A stretch of DNA of 45,257 nucleotides from Conidiobolus incongruus B7586 (Eukaryota; Entomophthoromycota; Entomophthoromycetes; Entomophthorales; Conidiobolaceae): NCBI GenBank assembly GCA_000697335.1, contig JNEM01013142.1, positions 1 through 45,257 on the forward strand, read 5' to 3'. Shown one piece after another: positions 33,742 to 44,719 of the stretch. Each line of letters begins with the position of its first letter. Within the stretch, counting starts at the first letter, position 1. The position numbers were made by a program, and so were the translations under genes. The notes below the pieces were generated by a model. It was not told where the DNA came from. It did not search any database and saw only the letters and a list, made by a program, of their open reading frames with translations.

Positions 33742-34862
33742 ATGACATGGAATACTTTAAAAATCAGTCCTGTAGAATTAAATTTAGATATCATATTGAC
33801 ATGTGGCCAAAATTTTTTATGGAAATTGACCAATCCCAAAATTGGTGAATGGTAATTATAATGATGTAAATTTATAATTGATTAATGAATTATTAGGACT
33901 GGCGTCATTCATGGTAATTTGGTTAGTTTGAAGCAGGGTAATTGAAAAAATTTGATTTGTAAATTTAATCAATATATGAGTAATATTTGATTAGATCCCA
34001 CCACATTATACTATCGCATCATATCTACAACACATCCCGCCATTGAAAAAGACCCCACGAAATTACAGCCCATTCTTGAAGACTACTTTCAACTCAATCT
34101 ACTCAACCTCGAAGTGGAATACCAGGGATGGAAATCAAAAGACCAAAACTTCAATCTCAAAAGTGTAAAATTGAACGGTTTGAGAATGCTGAGACAAGAC
34201 CCAATCGAATGCACCTTTTCTTTTATTTGTTCCAGTAACAATAACGTGAAAAGAATTACAAAAATGGTAATTTTTTGTTGATTTAATTGGGATGATTGGC
34301 TAATTCATTATATAGTTGAATAATTTGTGCGAAATTTACGGTACACCAATAGGAAAACATGAAGGAATTCAATTTTATACATTTCCAAATGTTGTAAGAT
34401 TAACCGATGCGGGTGTTGAGTCAAAATTGAGAGATTTGGGATTTGGATATAGAGCTAAATATATTTATCAAGCTGCTAAGTTCATCCACAAGAAGAATTT
34501 GGAAGTAGATGGTAGTTGGTTGCATACCTTGCGTGCGCTCAGCTACGATGATGCTCATAATTCTTTGGTTCAGATTCCGGGTATTGGGCCTAAGGTGGCA
34601 GATTGCATTGTAAACAATATACATATTTAATCTTTTATAATAGGTTATTAATTTATAATTTTAGTGTTTAATGTCAATGGACAAACCCGAAGCCATACCA
34701 GTAGACACTCATATCTGGCAAATCGCCATTAAAGACTATCGCATTGTCACAACCAAAACAAAAACACTAACCAAATCAAATTATTTACTTATTTCCAACT
34801 ATTTTAGAAAATTGTGGGGTCCTTATGCGGGCTGGGCTCATTCCGTTAGTTTATTACAATAG
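33742..34862 (+). CDS. OGG1: 8-oxoguanine DNA glycosylase/AP lyase
   Basis: Five exons: 33742-33851, 33897-33937, 33995-34266, 34316-34609 and 34665-34862. The four introns (45-57 nt) are all GT-AG and in frame. The 304-residue product covers the full OGG1 fold: the N-terminal domain (residues about 1-115, including LDIILTCGQNFLW), the LRQDPIECTFSFICSSNNN segment (116-134) and the HhH-GPD region with IPGIGPKVADCI (228-239). The catalytic Schiff-base lysine is Lys234, and Asp253 in IPVDTHIW is the activating aspartate. The C-terminus keeps the FRKLWGPYAGWAHSV helix. It removes 8-oxoguanine opposite cytosine and starts base-excision repair. It is slightly shorter than the human (345) and yeast (376) proteins and has no evident mitochondrial leader, so a nuclear role is likely. 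All key residues are present, so it appears functional. Confidence 0.95.
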
Positions 34863-36145
34863 TTTTAAATAATTTAATACTAATTCGAGTTTAGGTTTTG
34901 TTTACTTATAAAATGAAAAATATGGAACCAAAGAAGGAAAATAAATTTTAAATAATAATACAATGATGAAATATAATCATTCAACAATTAGTAATATAAA
35001 ATTTCAACTATAGCTTAATAAACAAACCGTTAATTCATTGAAAATACATGAAAATTAGATTATAATTAGTATAGTATTTAATTGGTATACCCAAGTTATT
35101 TAAATATAAATTTATTAATTAAGCTTAGATAGTGGTAATGTATCTATACTTAAATATCGCCAATTGGTAACCTCGATTCAGATGATTGCGTTGAACTGAA
35201 TCTTTAGATATTTAGAACAAATTTACAATATATATTTTATATTAATTTAACATAATGCCAAATATTTTAATTAAAATGACATTGAGATTATATAAGTATA
35301 TACTTTTAACTAATTTTAATTTAGTTATTATATCAACATTTAGATTGTATATTTTTCTTTAAATAAGAAAGATTCAAAACTTTAAATCAATATTATATTA
35401 TCAACACTTTCAATATTTGAAAATATATACATGGTATGTAGATTGCTAGACTTTTGATTTATTAAAATTATATCAAATCTGAAATACTCAATTTGTATAT
35501 TAGATTTTTTGTAGATTAATAATAATTAACAAATATCAAAATTAAATGAATGAATGATGTATTTATATTTATCTGAATATAAGTAAAATTGATAATAAAT
35601 TTCATTTTAAAAGTGGGAACTTGTTCTACAGGATTAAATAATTAGAATTAATAAGTAATAGAGAAAAACAATTATAGGTACAAGACGAATGAATAGAGGG
35701 AGAGGTATTGGAAGTTGATAGAGTTATTTAGTATGTGAATATATTAGTAATTAAACTTTCAATATGTGTAGATGACTAAATCAAGGATCAAGCTTAAATG
35801 AAACAATGATTAGCTTTTATATTCAATTACAATTCTTCTAAAATATATTTTTGAATGAAATTATTTCATTCAACTATATATGGAATCTTTCAAATCTATT
35901 ATTATTGCAAAGTTGCGAGGAAGTATAATAATAATGTGAATTAATTATATATGATTTTTGCCGGTAATAAATCTATGCTGACGGTTGTTTAATATGGATA
36001 TGAAAAAATATAGTGCAATGAATAAGAATCAATAAAATCAGTGTGGCTAACAATTAGTTATTAATTATAAACAAAATTTATTTTAAAAATAAATAATTAT
36101 TATGAAAATGAGATTAGTATCAATAATTATAACCTACAAATCAAC
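34863..36145. other. Intergenic, nothing recognised
   Basis: About 1.3 kb between the convergent ends of OGG1 and the YcnI-domain gene. Small less A/T-rich patches (about 35150-35210 and 35640-35800) carry no readable frame. No tRNA or other RNA gene was seen. Confidence 0.5.
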
Positions 36146-36766
36146 TTAAATTAAAAAGTAAGCGAGAGTAGCTGAGACGAAAGCTACGGAGGGAGCGACG
36201 ACGGAGGCGGAGTTGCCCTTCTTTTCATCCTTAGAGCTACTGGCGGCCTTATCATCCTTAGCAGCTTCGGGATTGGTAGTGACCTTCAAGACGGGAGCGG
36301 CGTTGATGCCTCCGTGACCATCGGCAGAGGGCTTTTGTTGACCGGGGGGAGCAGTCCAGAGGAGTTCACCCTTTTCACATGATTGATAGACGGGGAAGAT
36401 TAAATCACCTTCGCTCTTGGGGGTGACGAAACCTACTTCGAATTCGCCTAACATATCAGTAGGGAGCTTGTTACCAGTGTATGAGACACCGGAGATCACC
36501 TTCGTGATGTTCCTCGCCTTTTCTTCTTCGGTGGCGTCACGGTAAAGGAGAGTATTGGTCCATCCAGGTTCGTATCTGGCCTTCTGGGAAGTGACGTTGG
36601 AGGGGAAAAGAATGGTAACGTTGACGGTGGGAGATTGTTCACAACCGTGGGGAACACGGACGATTCCATAGACATAGGCACCAGGCTTAGCGGTGGAGGG
36701 TTGGATGGAGACGTGAGCAGTAGTGAGAGCGGCGAAAGAAAGTAAGGAAATAGCTTGTTTCAACAT
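36146..36766 (-). CDS. Secreted, probably GPI-anchored YcnI (DUF1775) domain protein
   Basis: An intronless 206-residue frame. The upstream ATG at 36868 is unlikely, because a TATATAAA box lies inside that extension and the ATG at 36766 gives a perfect signal peptide (residues 1-17, ending LTTA). The mature protein would begin with His18: HVSIQPSTAKPGAYVYG, then FRVPHGCE-like VRVPHGCEQSPTVNV and YEPGWTN, the hallmark sequence of YcnI domains. Bacterial YcnI is reported to bind Cu(II) through its N-terminal histidine (mono-histidine brace) with a conserved Trp; WTAPP (Trp137) may play that part here. Cys42 and Cys130 may pair. A Lys/Ser/Asp-rich linker (about 165-187) and a hydrophobic end (188-206) suggest a GPI anchor. 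It is probably a cell-surface copper-handling protein; the metal role is inferred from the family. High GC relative to its surroundings suggests strong expression. Confidence 0.88.
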   Translation of the reverse strand: MLKQAISLLSFAALTTAHVSIQPSTAKPGAYVYGIVRVPHGCEQSPTVNVTILFPSNVTSQKARYEPGWTNTLLYRDATEEEKARNITKVISGVSYTGNKLPTDMLGEFEVGFVTPKSEGDLIFPVYQSCEKGELLWTAPPGQQKPSADGHGGINAAPVLKVTTNPEAAKDDKAASSSKDEKKGNSASVVAPSVAFVSATLAYFLI

Positions 36767-36817
36767 TTTTAAAACCCAAGAAGAAAAGTGATGAGCTCCA
36801 AGTTGTACCATGATCTG

Positions 36818-36825
36818 TTTATATA
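36818..36825 (-). promoter_or_regulatory. TATA box of the YcnI-domain gene
   Basis: TATATAAA on the minus strand, about 52 bp before the chosen ATG at 36766. The spacing matches the TATA boxes of the knottin genes and decides against the longer reading from 36868. Confidence 0.55.
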
Positions 36826-37199
36826 TACAATCACCAATCCTTATTACAATCATTTTGAATATTAACATCTACATTAAACATAACGATTGGCTAATTTCTC
36901 TATCAATATTTTCTAGAACGTTAACTAATATGGTAATGAAAATTGAATTTCAAAATTTCTAACCAGCCTGGTTGTACAAAAAAATCGAACTGGAATTTGA
37001 TGTAAATAAGTTGAACATTTGCTTTTTCAAGAGTGATAATATAAATTACACTAATTTTCAGCTTCACATTAAAGGCTAGTAATTTAATGTATTTATGCAT
37101 CAATCCTATAATACATTAATATCAGTGCCATATAACCCACATTTCTTAAAACTAAAATCAAATATAAAGAGTTAGATCTGAAAAAACCAAAATAAATAC

Positions 37200-37700
37200 T
37201 ACCTTTTACTTTCCAAATGAGGAGCAACAATTAAATCAGTTCCAAAAATCTAAATATAGCTATTTTCCAGATGTTTTCTAACCTCTTTACTATTGTAAGA
37301 TATGGAAAATTGTATATTAAATTGATCAAAATATCTAAATAAATCCTCCCAAATTTCCTTAAATTTGTATTTTGTTGATAAGTTTAGTTTTATCAAAGTT
37401 TGGATATTTGATGATATTTGTTTTCTCCTTTTTTATTTGATAGAAAATATTTGGTAAGATTTTTATTCTAAATTTGTATTATATCTCTTATTTTACAATT
37501 TATGTTGGGGTATATTAAAATTTTCAATTTATCAGTTCACTATTCATTAATTTATCCCTTTAATTCTCGATTTTAATTCCAATTCTCCAATAAAAATTTT
37601 TCTAATCCATTTACAAAGCTTTGTCCACCCCAATATCTATACGCCAATGAGAAATAAAAATCAAATATAAATGGATTTCGTTTCAATTAATTTTGCATTA
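37200..37700 (-). pseudogene. Decayed coding region of unknown family
   Basis: The minus strand carries protein-like segments in order: LKRNPFIFDFYFSLAYRYWG with GQSFVNGLEKFLLENWN (about 37690-37585), a NKNLTKYFLSNKKGENKYHQ part, then KEIWEDLFRYFDQFNIQFS and IFGTDLIVAPHLESKR (about 37360-37203). Roughly ten stops and at least one frame change interrupt them, and no set of introns removes them. Amino-acid composition is quite unlike chance A/T translation. Traces may continue to about 37010. I do not recognise the family; a BRCT-like segment around FGTDLIVAP is possible but weak, and a dead mobile-element protein cannot be excluded. Confidence 0.45.
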
Positions 37701-37740
37701 AAAGGAGTGCAAGACTACATAGTCCGATTATATTATAATA

Positions 37741-39143
37741 TATTATTATCATTCATTGAAAATTTATTATTATGGAAATATATGCTAGTCACATTGAATC
37801 AATAGATGAATGATAATGACTAACAGTTTTTGGCATGAGATCCAAAAAATTCTCATACGCATATTTAAAGATATTAGCATTTTATCCATTTACAATCTCG
37901 GACAAAAAAATGTTAATATTTTTTAAGTTCACTGATATTCTTCAAAATATTCAATTTAGAAAGATTCTAGAAGAAATCCATATCAAAGTTGTTGAAAAAT
38001 TATTAGTAACATGGCTTTAATTAGTATAATATATAAATACAAATATAGAAAATTATATACCATGATTTATTTAAAATATAATTGATAAATTCAAATAAAC
38101 TTTTGGTTATTTATATATGGCAATTTAATAATAATTATAATAAATTTTCTAATAATCAACTTGCTTAGTGAAATGTCACTATCAATATGCAAACACTCGA
38201 AGTCAGTCACTTTGGTATTATAATTGATTATTTATAAATTAAAAATGAGAATAACATAGAATATGGATACTCTCGGAAATTGAATATATTGCGTGAATTG
38301 ATTTGATTGATATATTGAATTACAGCAAAACACTTTATTAACAATAACATTTTTATTATAATATATGTAATAAGTGATAACTAATTTTATTTAATATCAA
38401 ATTGAAATAATAATTATTTATATTGAACCATACAAAATTTTGAATAAATCAATTTTTGACAGTGATTCCAAATATATAAATAATGGTTAAATATAAAATT
38501 TCATTAAATCCAAATCATGGCTCTGATGTATTTACGTTTAATTAGTCAATAAAATTATCCAGTAATATATATATTAATTAAACCTATTAAAAAATTTTGA
38601 TTATGTTATCATCATTATAATCAAAATAATATTTTCTGTAAATTTAAAAGTTTATCTGAATCATATTTTTAATAATTATTTTAAACATTTAATAATAGAT
38701 TGTTAATTTGTAAAATATGTGGTAGTAAATTTATTTAGAAATCCATTAATTATTGAAAGTTGCAAAAATGGTTATAACATGAGTACTGGAACTACCTTAA
38801 ACTTAATTTAAGCTATATTTTAATATAATATTTTATGAACTATCTTAATCGAGTATTTTTATGTTGAAAAATTGAATTTACTTGAAAACTGGAACACATA
38901 TTCGTTTTAGATAAAATATAATTTAATAGATAAAATTATTCAATGTTTAATGAGTCAAAACGGAAGTTATATTTCGAGCATTTACATAAATATTTATCTT
39001 CATTGATGTTCTACTAAAATTTTATTATATGTCAATTTTTATAAAATTTAATAAAGATAAATGATTAAATTTGATTATGAAATTTCAACTTATCCCATAA
39101 TAAGTAAATTTATTATTAGTTATTATAAATCTTGACTGTGAAC
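37741..39143. other. Intergenic, nothing recognised
   Basis: About 1.4 kb of A/T-rich sequence. One 61-codon plus-strand frame (37835-38020) has a chance-like composition and is not accepted as a gene. Confidence 0.5.
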
Positions 39144-39625
39144 TCTAGCTATTTGTTCGGGGTTTCTTATAACCCTCACTTGACGAATAATGGCACCTCA
39201 AAGGCTTGTCTATCTATGACATGTCCCGGATTGTTATCTGTCCTCTATCTCGAGTTTCATTGTATGTGCTAAGCTTGACTGCTCTGTGAAGATCTATTAA
39301 CCTCCAAGTCACTTTTCTTACAAAGTGGCTGCCCACACTTTGTATACCTATGTCCTCTGGTTCTTTCTCGTTTTAAGATCACCATCTCATGTCTGTTTAC
39401 TTTTGCCTACATCTGTTTTATATACTCCTTTAGCAAGAAATTAAGTGAATTGGGTCCTGTCCCAGCAATTACTACGGTTATCCACTTGGATGAATTGGAA
39501 ATATACTATATGCTTTGTAACTATTACGTATACTTGGTAATTACTAAGTGATACGGCGGTTTTATTATGTCATCCCATAAGTTGTCGAATAAATCCTTTC
39601 CTCATAAAAATCTAGCTATTTGTTC
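39144..39625 (+). mobile_element. SINE-like retroposed insert with perfect 15-bp target duplication
   Basis: The 15-mer TCTAGCTATTTGTTC stands at 39144-39158 and again, without mismatch, at 39611-39625. Between the copies lie 452 bp that are far GC-richer than the flanks, beginning GGGGTTTCTTATAACCC and ending CCTCATAAAAA, so a short A run abuts the second copy. A long target duplication plus a 3' A run is the signature of LINE-style target-primed insertion. No transposase, reverse transcriptase or terminal inverted repeat is present, and no long frame on either strand, so the insert is non-autonomous: a SINE, a short 5'-truncated LINE end or a retroposed RNA copy. I found no convincing A/B-box pair near the 5' end. 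The perfect duplication and undecayed base composition imply a young insertion. Confidence 0.65.
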
Positions 39626-39739
39626 AAATCCAAATAGTACATTAACTAAATACATCAATAATAAATTAAATTACAAATAATCATATTTAATATATAGATA
39701 TATATAATTTATATTTGAATTAATTTATAAAATATAATA

Positions 39740-40493
39740 ATGGTAAAAGGTAATGCCCTAATTCCAGTCATTAAAAATGTAATTATAATTTTTAATTTCT
39801 AGGTCAAAGTAAACAAAAGAGGAAAAATTCTGTTGACGATGTAAATATCTTCAAATTAATAAAATTTTATATGTTAATAATTTAACTTTTATTTAGTTGC
39901 CTCCAGATATTCAAAGTGAAGAAGAGAGATTAAGAAATTTATTAAGTCAGAAGCAGAGAGCTGAAAAAGAATTAGTAATTCAAAATCCTAAAATTTCCCA
40001 AATATTATTATGTATTAACATAATCAAAACAATAGATCGATCTCGAGCAAAAAATCTACAACCTTGAAAAGAATTATATCGAAGAGACTCAAAATTCTGG
40101 AAATTTGATAAAAGGTTTCAACGATTTTTTAAAGAGGTCATCTGATAGGAATGCAGTAGATAAATTTAAAAAATCAAATCAGCAAAATAACTTTATTAAT
40201 TCGGAATATCGTATCTTTTCCAATTCTTCGAGTACTTTTACAAAGGTAAGATAATTTGTACGAGTGAGATTTGTTGATTGATGGTTGGTGTTTAGTCATT
40301 GCAGATCTCCGTTAAAGAGGAGGAAGAGAACTACATTCGGGTGAGTAATGGTCTTTCCAGCCCGAACACTCCGCTAGCTGGTCCTAAAAAAATTAGGAGG
40401 AAGAGGAAGCAAGTTCAAGATAGTGATGATGAATCCATTAGAAACTTTAGTAATATCGACGATGATGAAGATCCTAACCATTTGGAAATTTAA
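39740..40493 (+). CDS. EAF6: Eaf6-type subunit of NuA4-class histone acetyltransferases
   Basis: Five exons: 39740-39749 (10 nt), 39803-39840, 39897-39974, 40036-40245 and 40296-40493. The introns are 53, 56, 61 and 50 nt. The product is 177 residues. Residues about 24-63 form the coiled coil typical of Eaf6/MEAF6 (RLRNLLSQKQRAEKELIDLE), followed by the family signature KIYNLEKNYIEETQNSGNLI and KGFNDFL (48-73). The C-terminal half is a low-complexity tail with a basic cluster KKIRRKRK (143-150) and an acidic end (DSDDES, DDDED). Eaf6 is a small scaffold subunit of NuA4 and related MYST acetyltransferase complexes, binding through the coiled coil. The last intron can also end at 40304, removing Ser-Leu-Gln in frame. 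The first exon is inferred from splice signals. Confidence 0.88.
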
Positions 40494-41468
40494 TTTTTTC
40501 TTTTATTAATGTATATTATCCCATCTTATATTTTATTTTTTTTTTAAAAATATTGCTAAATATGCTCAAACTTTATTTCCTTGTTTTAACATATAAATTT
40601 TCAGAGTTCAGTCAATTCATTTTTGATACATATTTATTTTATAATTTTATCTATCATTTAATCAGAAAATGGTATTGAAATAATGAGTCAAACTTCGTTA
40701 ATGTTTTTACTATATGTGTTGTTATAATAATCATAATTCATTTCTTATTATAGATATGAATGATCCTAAATCAGTTATTATCTCTTTTTGAACAAGACCA
40801 AACTTTCATATAGAGTGTGTTTTTTAAATTTTTTAGTTTTATTATATAATTTATAATTTCGCAAATTATAAAACTAATATATGTAAATAAAATATTTATT
40901 TTGATACATCATATATATATATATATGTATATATATGTTTATTGATAATTTGTAATGATAATCTAACTCAGAATTTAATATCATTCACTTAATAGAATTC
41001 AAGAATTTTTACATAAATGAAAACACCCTACTTAGAACCATTCAAATTTATATTCAAGCTAAATATTTTCATACTAAACTAGAAAATTTTAATATTTTAT
41101 AATTTTGAACTTATTCTACTACAATATAATGAAATTTCAAAATATCCAAACAAACTATAATATGGTGACAGTCAACATAACAAAAATAATTTATAGATTT
41201 CTACCTTTTTTATGGTATATTGATTAATCAATTATTAAAATTTGATTTTGAACTATAGATTATTATATTTTATATTTGAAATATAATTCACTTAAAATAA
41301 CTCATTAATATATCTGATTCAATGCAATTTAAACATTTTCCCCATTTTCACATTATGACATTTTTCATTTATAATTTTACTAATTATGTACTATGATTAT
41401 ACTGAAATTATAAAAATTAGATAATTTAATTCCAGATAACAATTTAGAAATAATTTTAAATTACAAAT
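40494..41468. other. Intergenic, nothing recognised
   Basis: About 1 kb between the convergent EAF6-like and DUF1295 genes. It contains an AT dinucleotide tract at about 40909-40937 and otherwise only A/T-rich sequence. Confidence 0.5.
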
Positions 41469-42560
41469 CTAGTCCAAGTCTTTGGCATCAACAGCCCAAA
41501 AATCGCCAAAAATACCCATTTTAACAAAAGTTGGTAATGAGCCATAAACTGATGCTGGGAGTGGGATCCAAGGAGAAGTTCTTGCCTTATATTGCTGATA
41601 AATGCTCCATTTTGCGGGATCCTTGCCGAATTTCTTGCGGGCTGCTTTTTCAGCTAATGGAACACCACTCAATCCAGCAAGTAATGCTGTGGTGAGTAAA
41701 GGTGAAACGACAGTGAGCTTGTGGAGAGTAGGATGGCTTAAGAAGTGTAACTTTTGAAGAGCTGGAGGCAAAGACATTGCGTAAATACTGGTCCACATCA
41801 AAATTTGGCCAAAGTAGTTAGGATGGCGACTCACTGACCAGATTCCTTGTTGCATGAGCTTATCTTTATTTTCAGGATCCAAAGTGAATTGAAGCTAAAA
41901 TCGTTGCATTTAATTAATGTGAAAAATTATTTGGTATTAAAATATTTTACCTTTTGATAATCTGCAACTGATTCAATAACGAAACCTATGAAAAAACCAA
42001 TCAAGCCTAATTTATCCATCCAGCTGGTACCAAAGCGAGGGAAATCAACGAAGCGAGTAGCATTCAAAACAGTTAATGGGATACCTGTTAATAAAACCCA
42101 CATTGCTTGAATATTAAACAATCCAAAATATCTAAAAGAATTTTCAGACACTTCATCCAAGCGACTATCTCCACCCCTGGCATGATAGCGGTAGAATAAA
42201 TGACTTCCCAATCGGGTGCTAAGCGCGGAAACACACGCTGTGACAACTAACTTTCTCAAATTGGCAGTCCCTGCAGACTAAATCAGTTAGATAAAGATCA
42301 ATATTCCAAAATAATCTAGTTAAACTTACTCTAGCCAGATAATAAGTCCAAATACCATTTATCAAAAAATTAGAAGTGCCTGCAAAGTCAAAAAACTGAT
42401 TAGTACTGCCTAAGACCGACACCAAAAAGAATCCATATTGATACAGTGCGGTACCCAGAACGACATTGCTAATAATATTTAAATCCGCGTTGGACTCTCT
42501 AGCCCATCCTCCTAATACTGTGTTACTTAACACCTGACTGAATTTAGATAATACTGACAT
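41469..42560 (-). CDS. DUF1295 / steroid 5-alpha-reductase-like membrane protein
   Basis: Three exons on the minus strand: 42560-42330, 42277-41951 and 41894-41469. The introns are 52 and 56 nt, both GT-AG in frame. The 327-residue product has several hydrophobic spans (for example about 36-56, 129-148 and 167-182). DUF1295 hallmarks are present: a Tyr/Arg-rich RYHARGGDSRLDE segment (107-119), FGLFNIQAMWVLL (128-140), the ADYQK segment (182-186) and GIWSVSRHPNYFGQ (203-216), the conserved NAD(P)H-linked C-terminal motif of the 5-alpha-reductase/ICMT-like superfamily. It is probably an ER or other endomembrane oxidoreductase acting on a lipid or sterol-like substrate; the substrate is unknown. 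Length agrees with the family. A TATATAAA box lies about 68 bp upstream. Confidence 0.9.
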
Positions 42561-42627
42561 TTGCTAATTGCCTGAATTTTTTTTTAGAATTTTAATCACT
42601 TAAGATTTTCAATGACTTAGAAGGAGT

Positions 42628-42635
42628 TTATATAC
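42628..42635 (-). promoter_or_regulatory. TATA box of the DUF1295 gene
   Basis: TATATAAA on the minus strand, 67 bp before the ATG at 42560. The spacing is similar to that of the other TATA boxes in this window. Confidence 0.5.
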
Positions 42636-44650
42636 TAATGTTCATACATCACCTTTTATTAAAAATGATGTCCTTTTTATTCGAATCATCGAAAAAATCA
42701 AATGAAATTTAGATTTTAAAAATTAATTAAAAGTGAAATCATATATCCAATTTGAGATCTTGATTTCCAAAACTGATCTGACTCAATCGGGAATAATCAA
42801 ACTCTTAAATCGAAATTATCAACAGTTAACTATTAATGGTTAATTGGTTAAATGGTATCGAATATAGTTTTTATAAAATTTAATATATTACATATATAAT
42901 ATATATAATAAGAATATCAACTAATAGTAAGACGATATATATTTTATTATTTTTATTATTTTAAATTAAAAGTTACTTTTTTCGATCTTTTAAAACCAAA
43001 ATGGATTAAAATAAAATCAAAGTATCAATTCAAATTAAAATTTAACATTACAAATATAAAAAATTAGAACATTTATCACAAAGCATCATTTATTTGGGTT
43101 TGATAATTCGATCACTGTATAAATGTTATTTATTTACAGGGGAAAAGAAATTGGTTAATTACCTTTTCGAGTTTGGTGGATTAAATCATTTATTATAAAG
43201 TTAAGGATGATTTTATTTCATATTAGATTATTAAGTAATCATCCTTGATATTGTTGAAATATATTATATGATGCGAATAAAATACAAAAAAAATTAATTA
43301 GTATTAAAAATTAACAATCAAAATATATTTAATTGGAAATGTTTCTTATGATTTTAAAAGTTTTTGGAATATTATTGATCAATGTAATTTTTTTAATATT
43401 AATATTTTGTTAATATTGAAATTAGTAGAAACATCAAAGTAATTTTATGTTAAAATAATTTGAGTACCTTATAGACTTATAATCCAACTACCTATCATAG
43501 ATAAACTCTATAGATAATAATTTTCATTGAAGTTTGCTCACATTATTAAGAATCCCAAATACTAGAAATGGAAAATGATCAATCCAATGAATTAGATATA
43601 GCGGTATTCTATCATATTAATTTCATTCTTATTTACATTTGTCATTTATTAATCATTGATATTGCTAAACTTTGGATATTATGCAATTTGGTGAAATTTA
43701 TTATTTTTTAGGCACTTAATAATATCAAAATGAAAATATTTTTTAGGAAATACAAAGAATAAATAAGTTATAAACAATAATTTAATACACATCTAAACTA
43801 AAGCCAATTTCATAAAATTTTAATTTTTGTTTGAATATTCTATGGCACGAACAGTGTGTGGATCAGCTAGTTAGAGTAGATAAATTAATTCTGGTTTGTT
43901 GCAATTGATAAACTCAAAAATAACTCGAAATTGATAAAATACATATTCACTTCAAAGAATAAAATATTATATATCTTTAAAAACATTGATTGATTTAAAG
44001 TCGAACATATTAATATTAATATTAATATTATATTAATAGCCAAATTAGTTTTCATATAAGATTAAATTCAAATCAATGAAATAACCTTATTACCGGTTTT
44101 TTGTTAAATTTCTGAGTTATATTGAATCCAATCATATTAAATATTTATATTTCATAATTACATTAATATTCATAGATTAAAAATTGATTTTCAAACTTTG
44201 ATATATTTAATTATTTTAATTTTAATAATATATTATAATACATTTTAATTAACAAAAATTAATCTAAAAGTTTAATTATTTATAATATAAAAATAAAATT
44301 AATTTATTTGATTAATTAAAATAATCATAAATAAAAAATTATGAATTTTTTATATTAATAGTTAATTATATATATATGATAGTTGACTTAATATATATCA
44401 TATTGTAGCTTATTACATCTATATTTTAAAATTATTTCACAAGTATTGGATGATAAATATGTTAATTATTACTATAAAATCGAAGAAATAGGAAATTTTT
44501 AATTTTTGATTTTTCAAATATATTATTAATTTCAAATAAAAAAATATATACAAAACAAATAGGTAAATAAATAGTTTTGAATTATATATATATATAATTA
44601 TTTTTTGATTAAAAAAATAATTTCTTAAAATTAGTTGTTTAATTTAATCA
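42636..44650. other. Intergenic, nothing firm
   Basis: About 2 kb of A/T-rich sequence. A possible tiny two-exon frame (43568-43603 joined to 43712-43762) would give about 28 residues but matches nothing known. A short ATTAAT-type tandem run lies near 44009-44037. Confidence 0.45.
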
Positions 44651-44719
44651 TATTTAAATTAAATAATAACCATCAAAAGTTTTTTATTTTAGTATTAGTA
44701 AAATTTAACCATTAACCTT

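Noticed and set aside
36767-36868. N-terminal extension of the YcnI-domain protein from an upstream ATG
   Set aside because: It would bury the signal peptide, and a TATA box lies within it.
37672-37803. 43-codon plus-strand ORF with ATG
   Set aside because: It overlaps the protein-like minus-strand relic antisense, has no homologue I recognise and is short enough for chance.
37835-38020. 61-codon plus-strand ORF
   Set aside because: Composition is dominated by A/T-rich codons (Ile, Lys, Phe, Leu) and no motif or splice partner is present.
43568-43762. Tiny two-exon gene of about 28 residues
   Set aside because: The splice signals are passable, but the product has no family, no signal peptide and no conserved feature.
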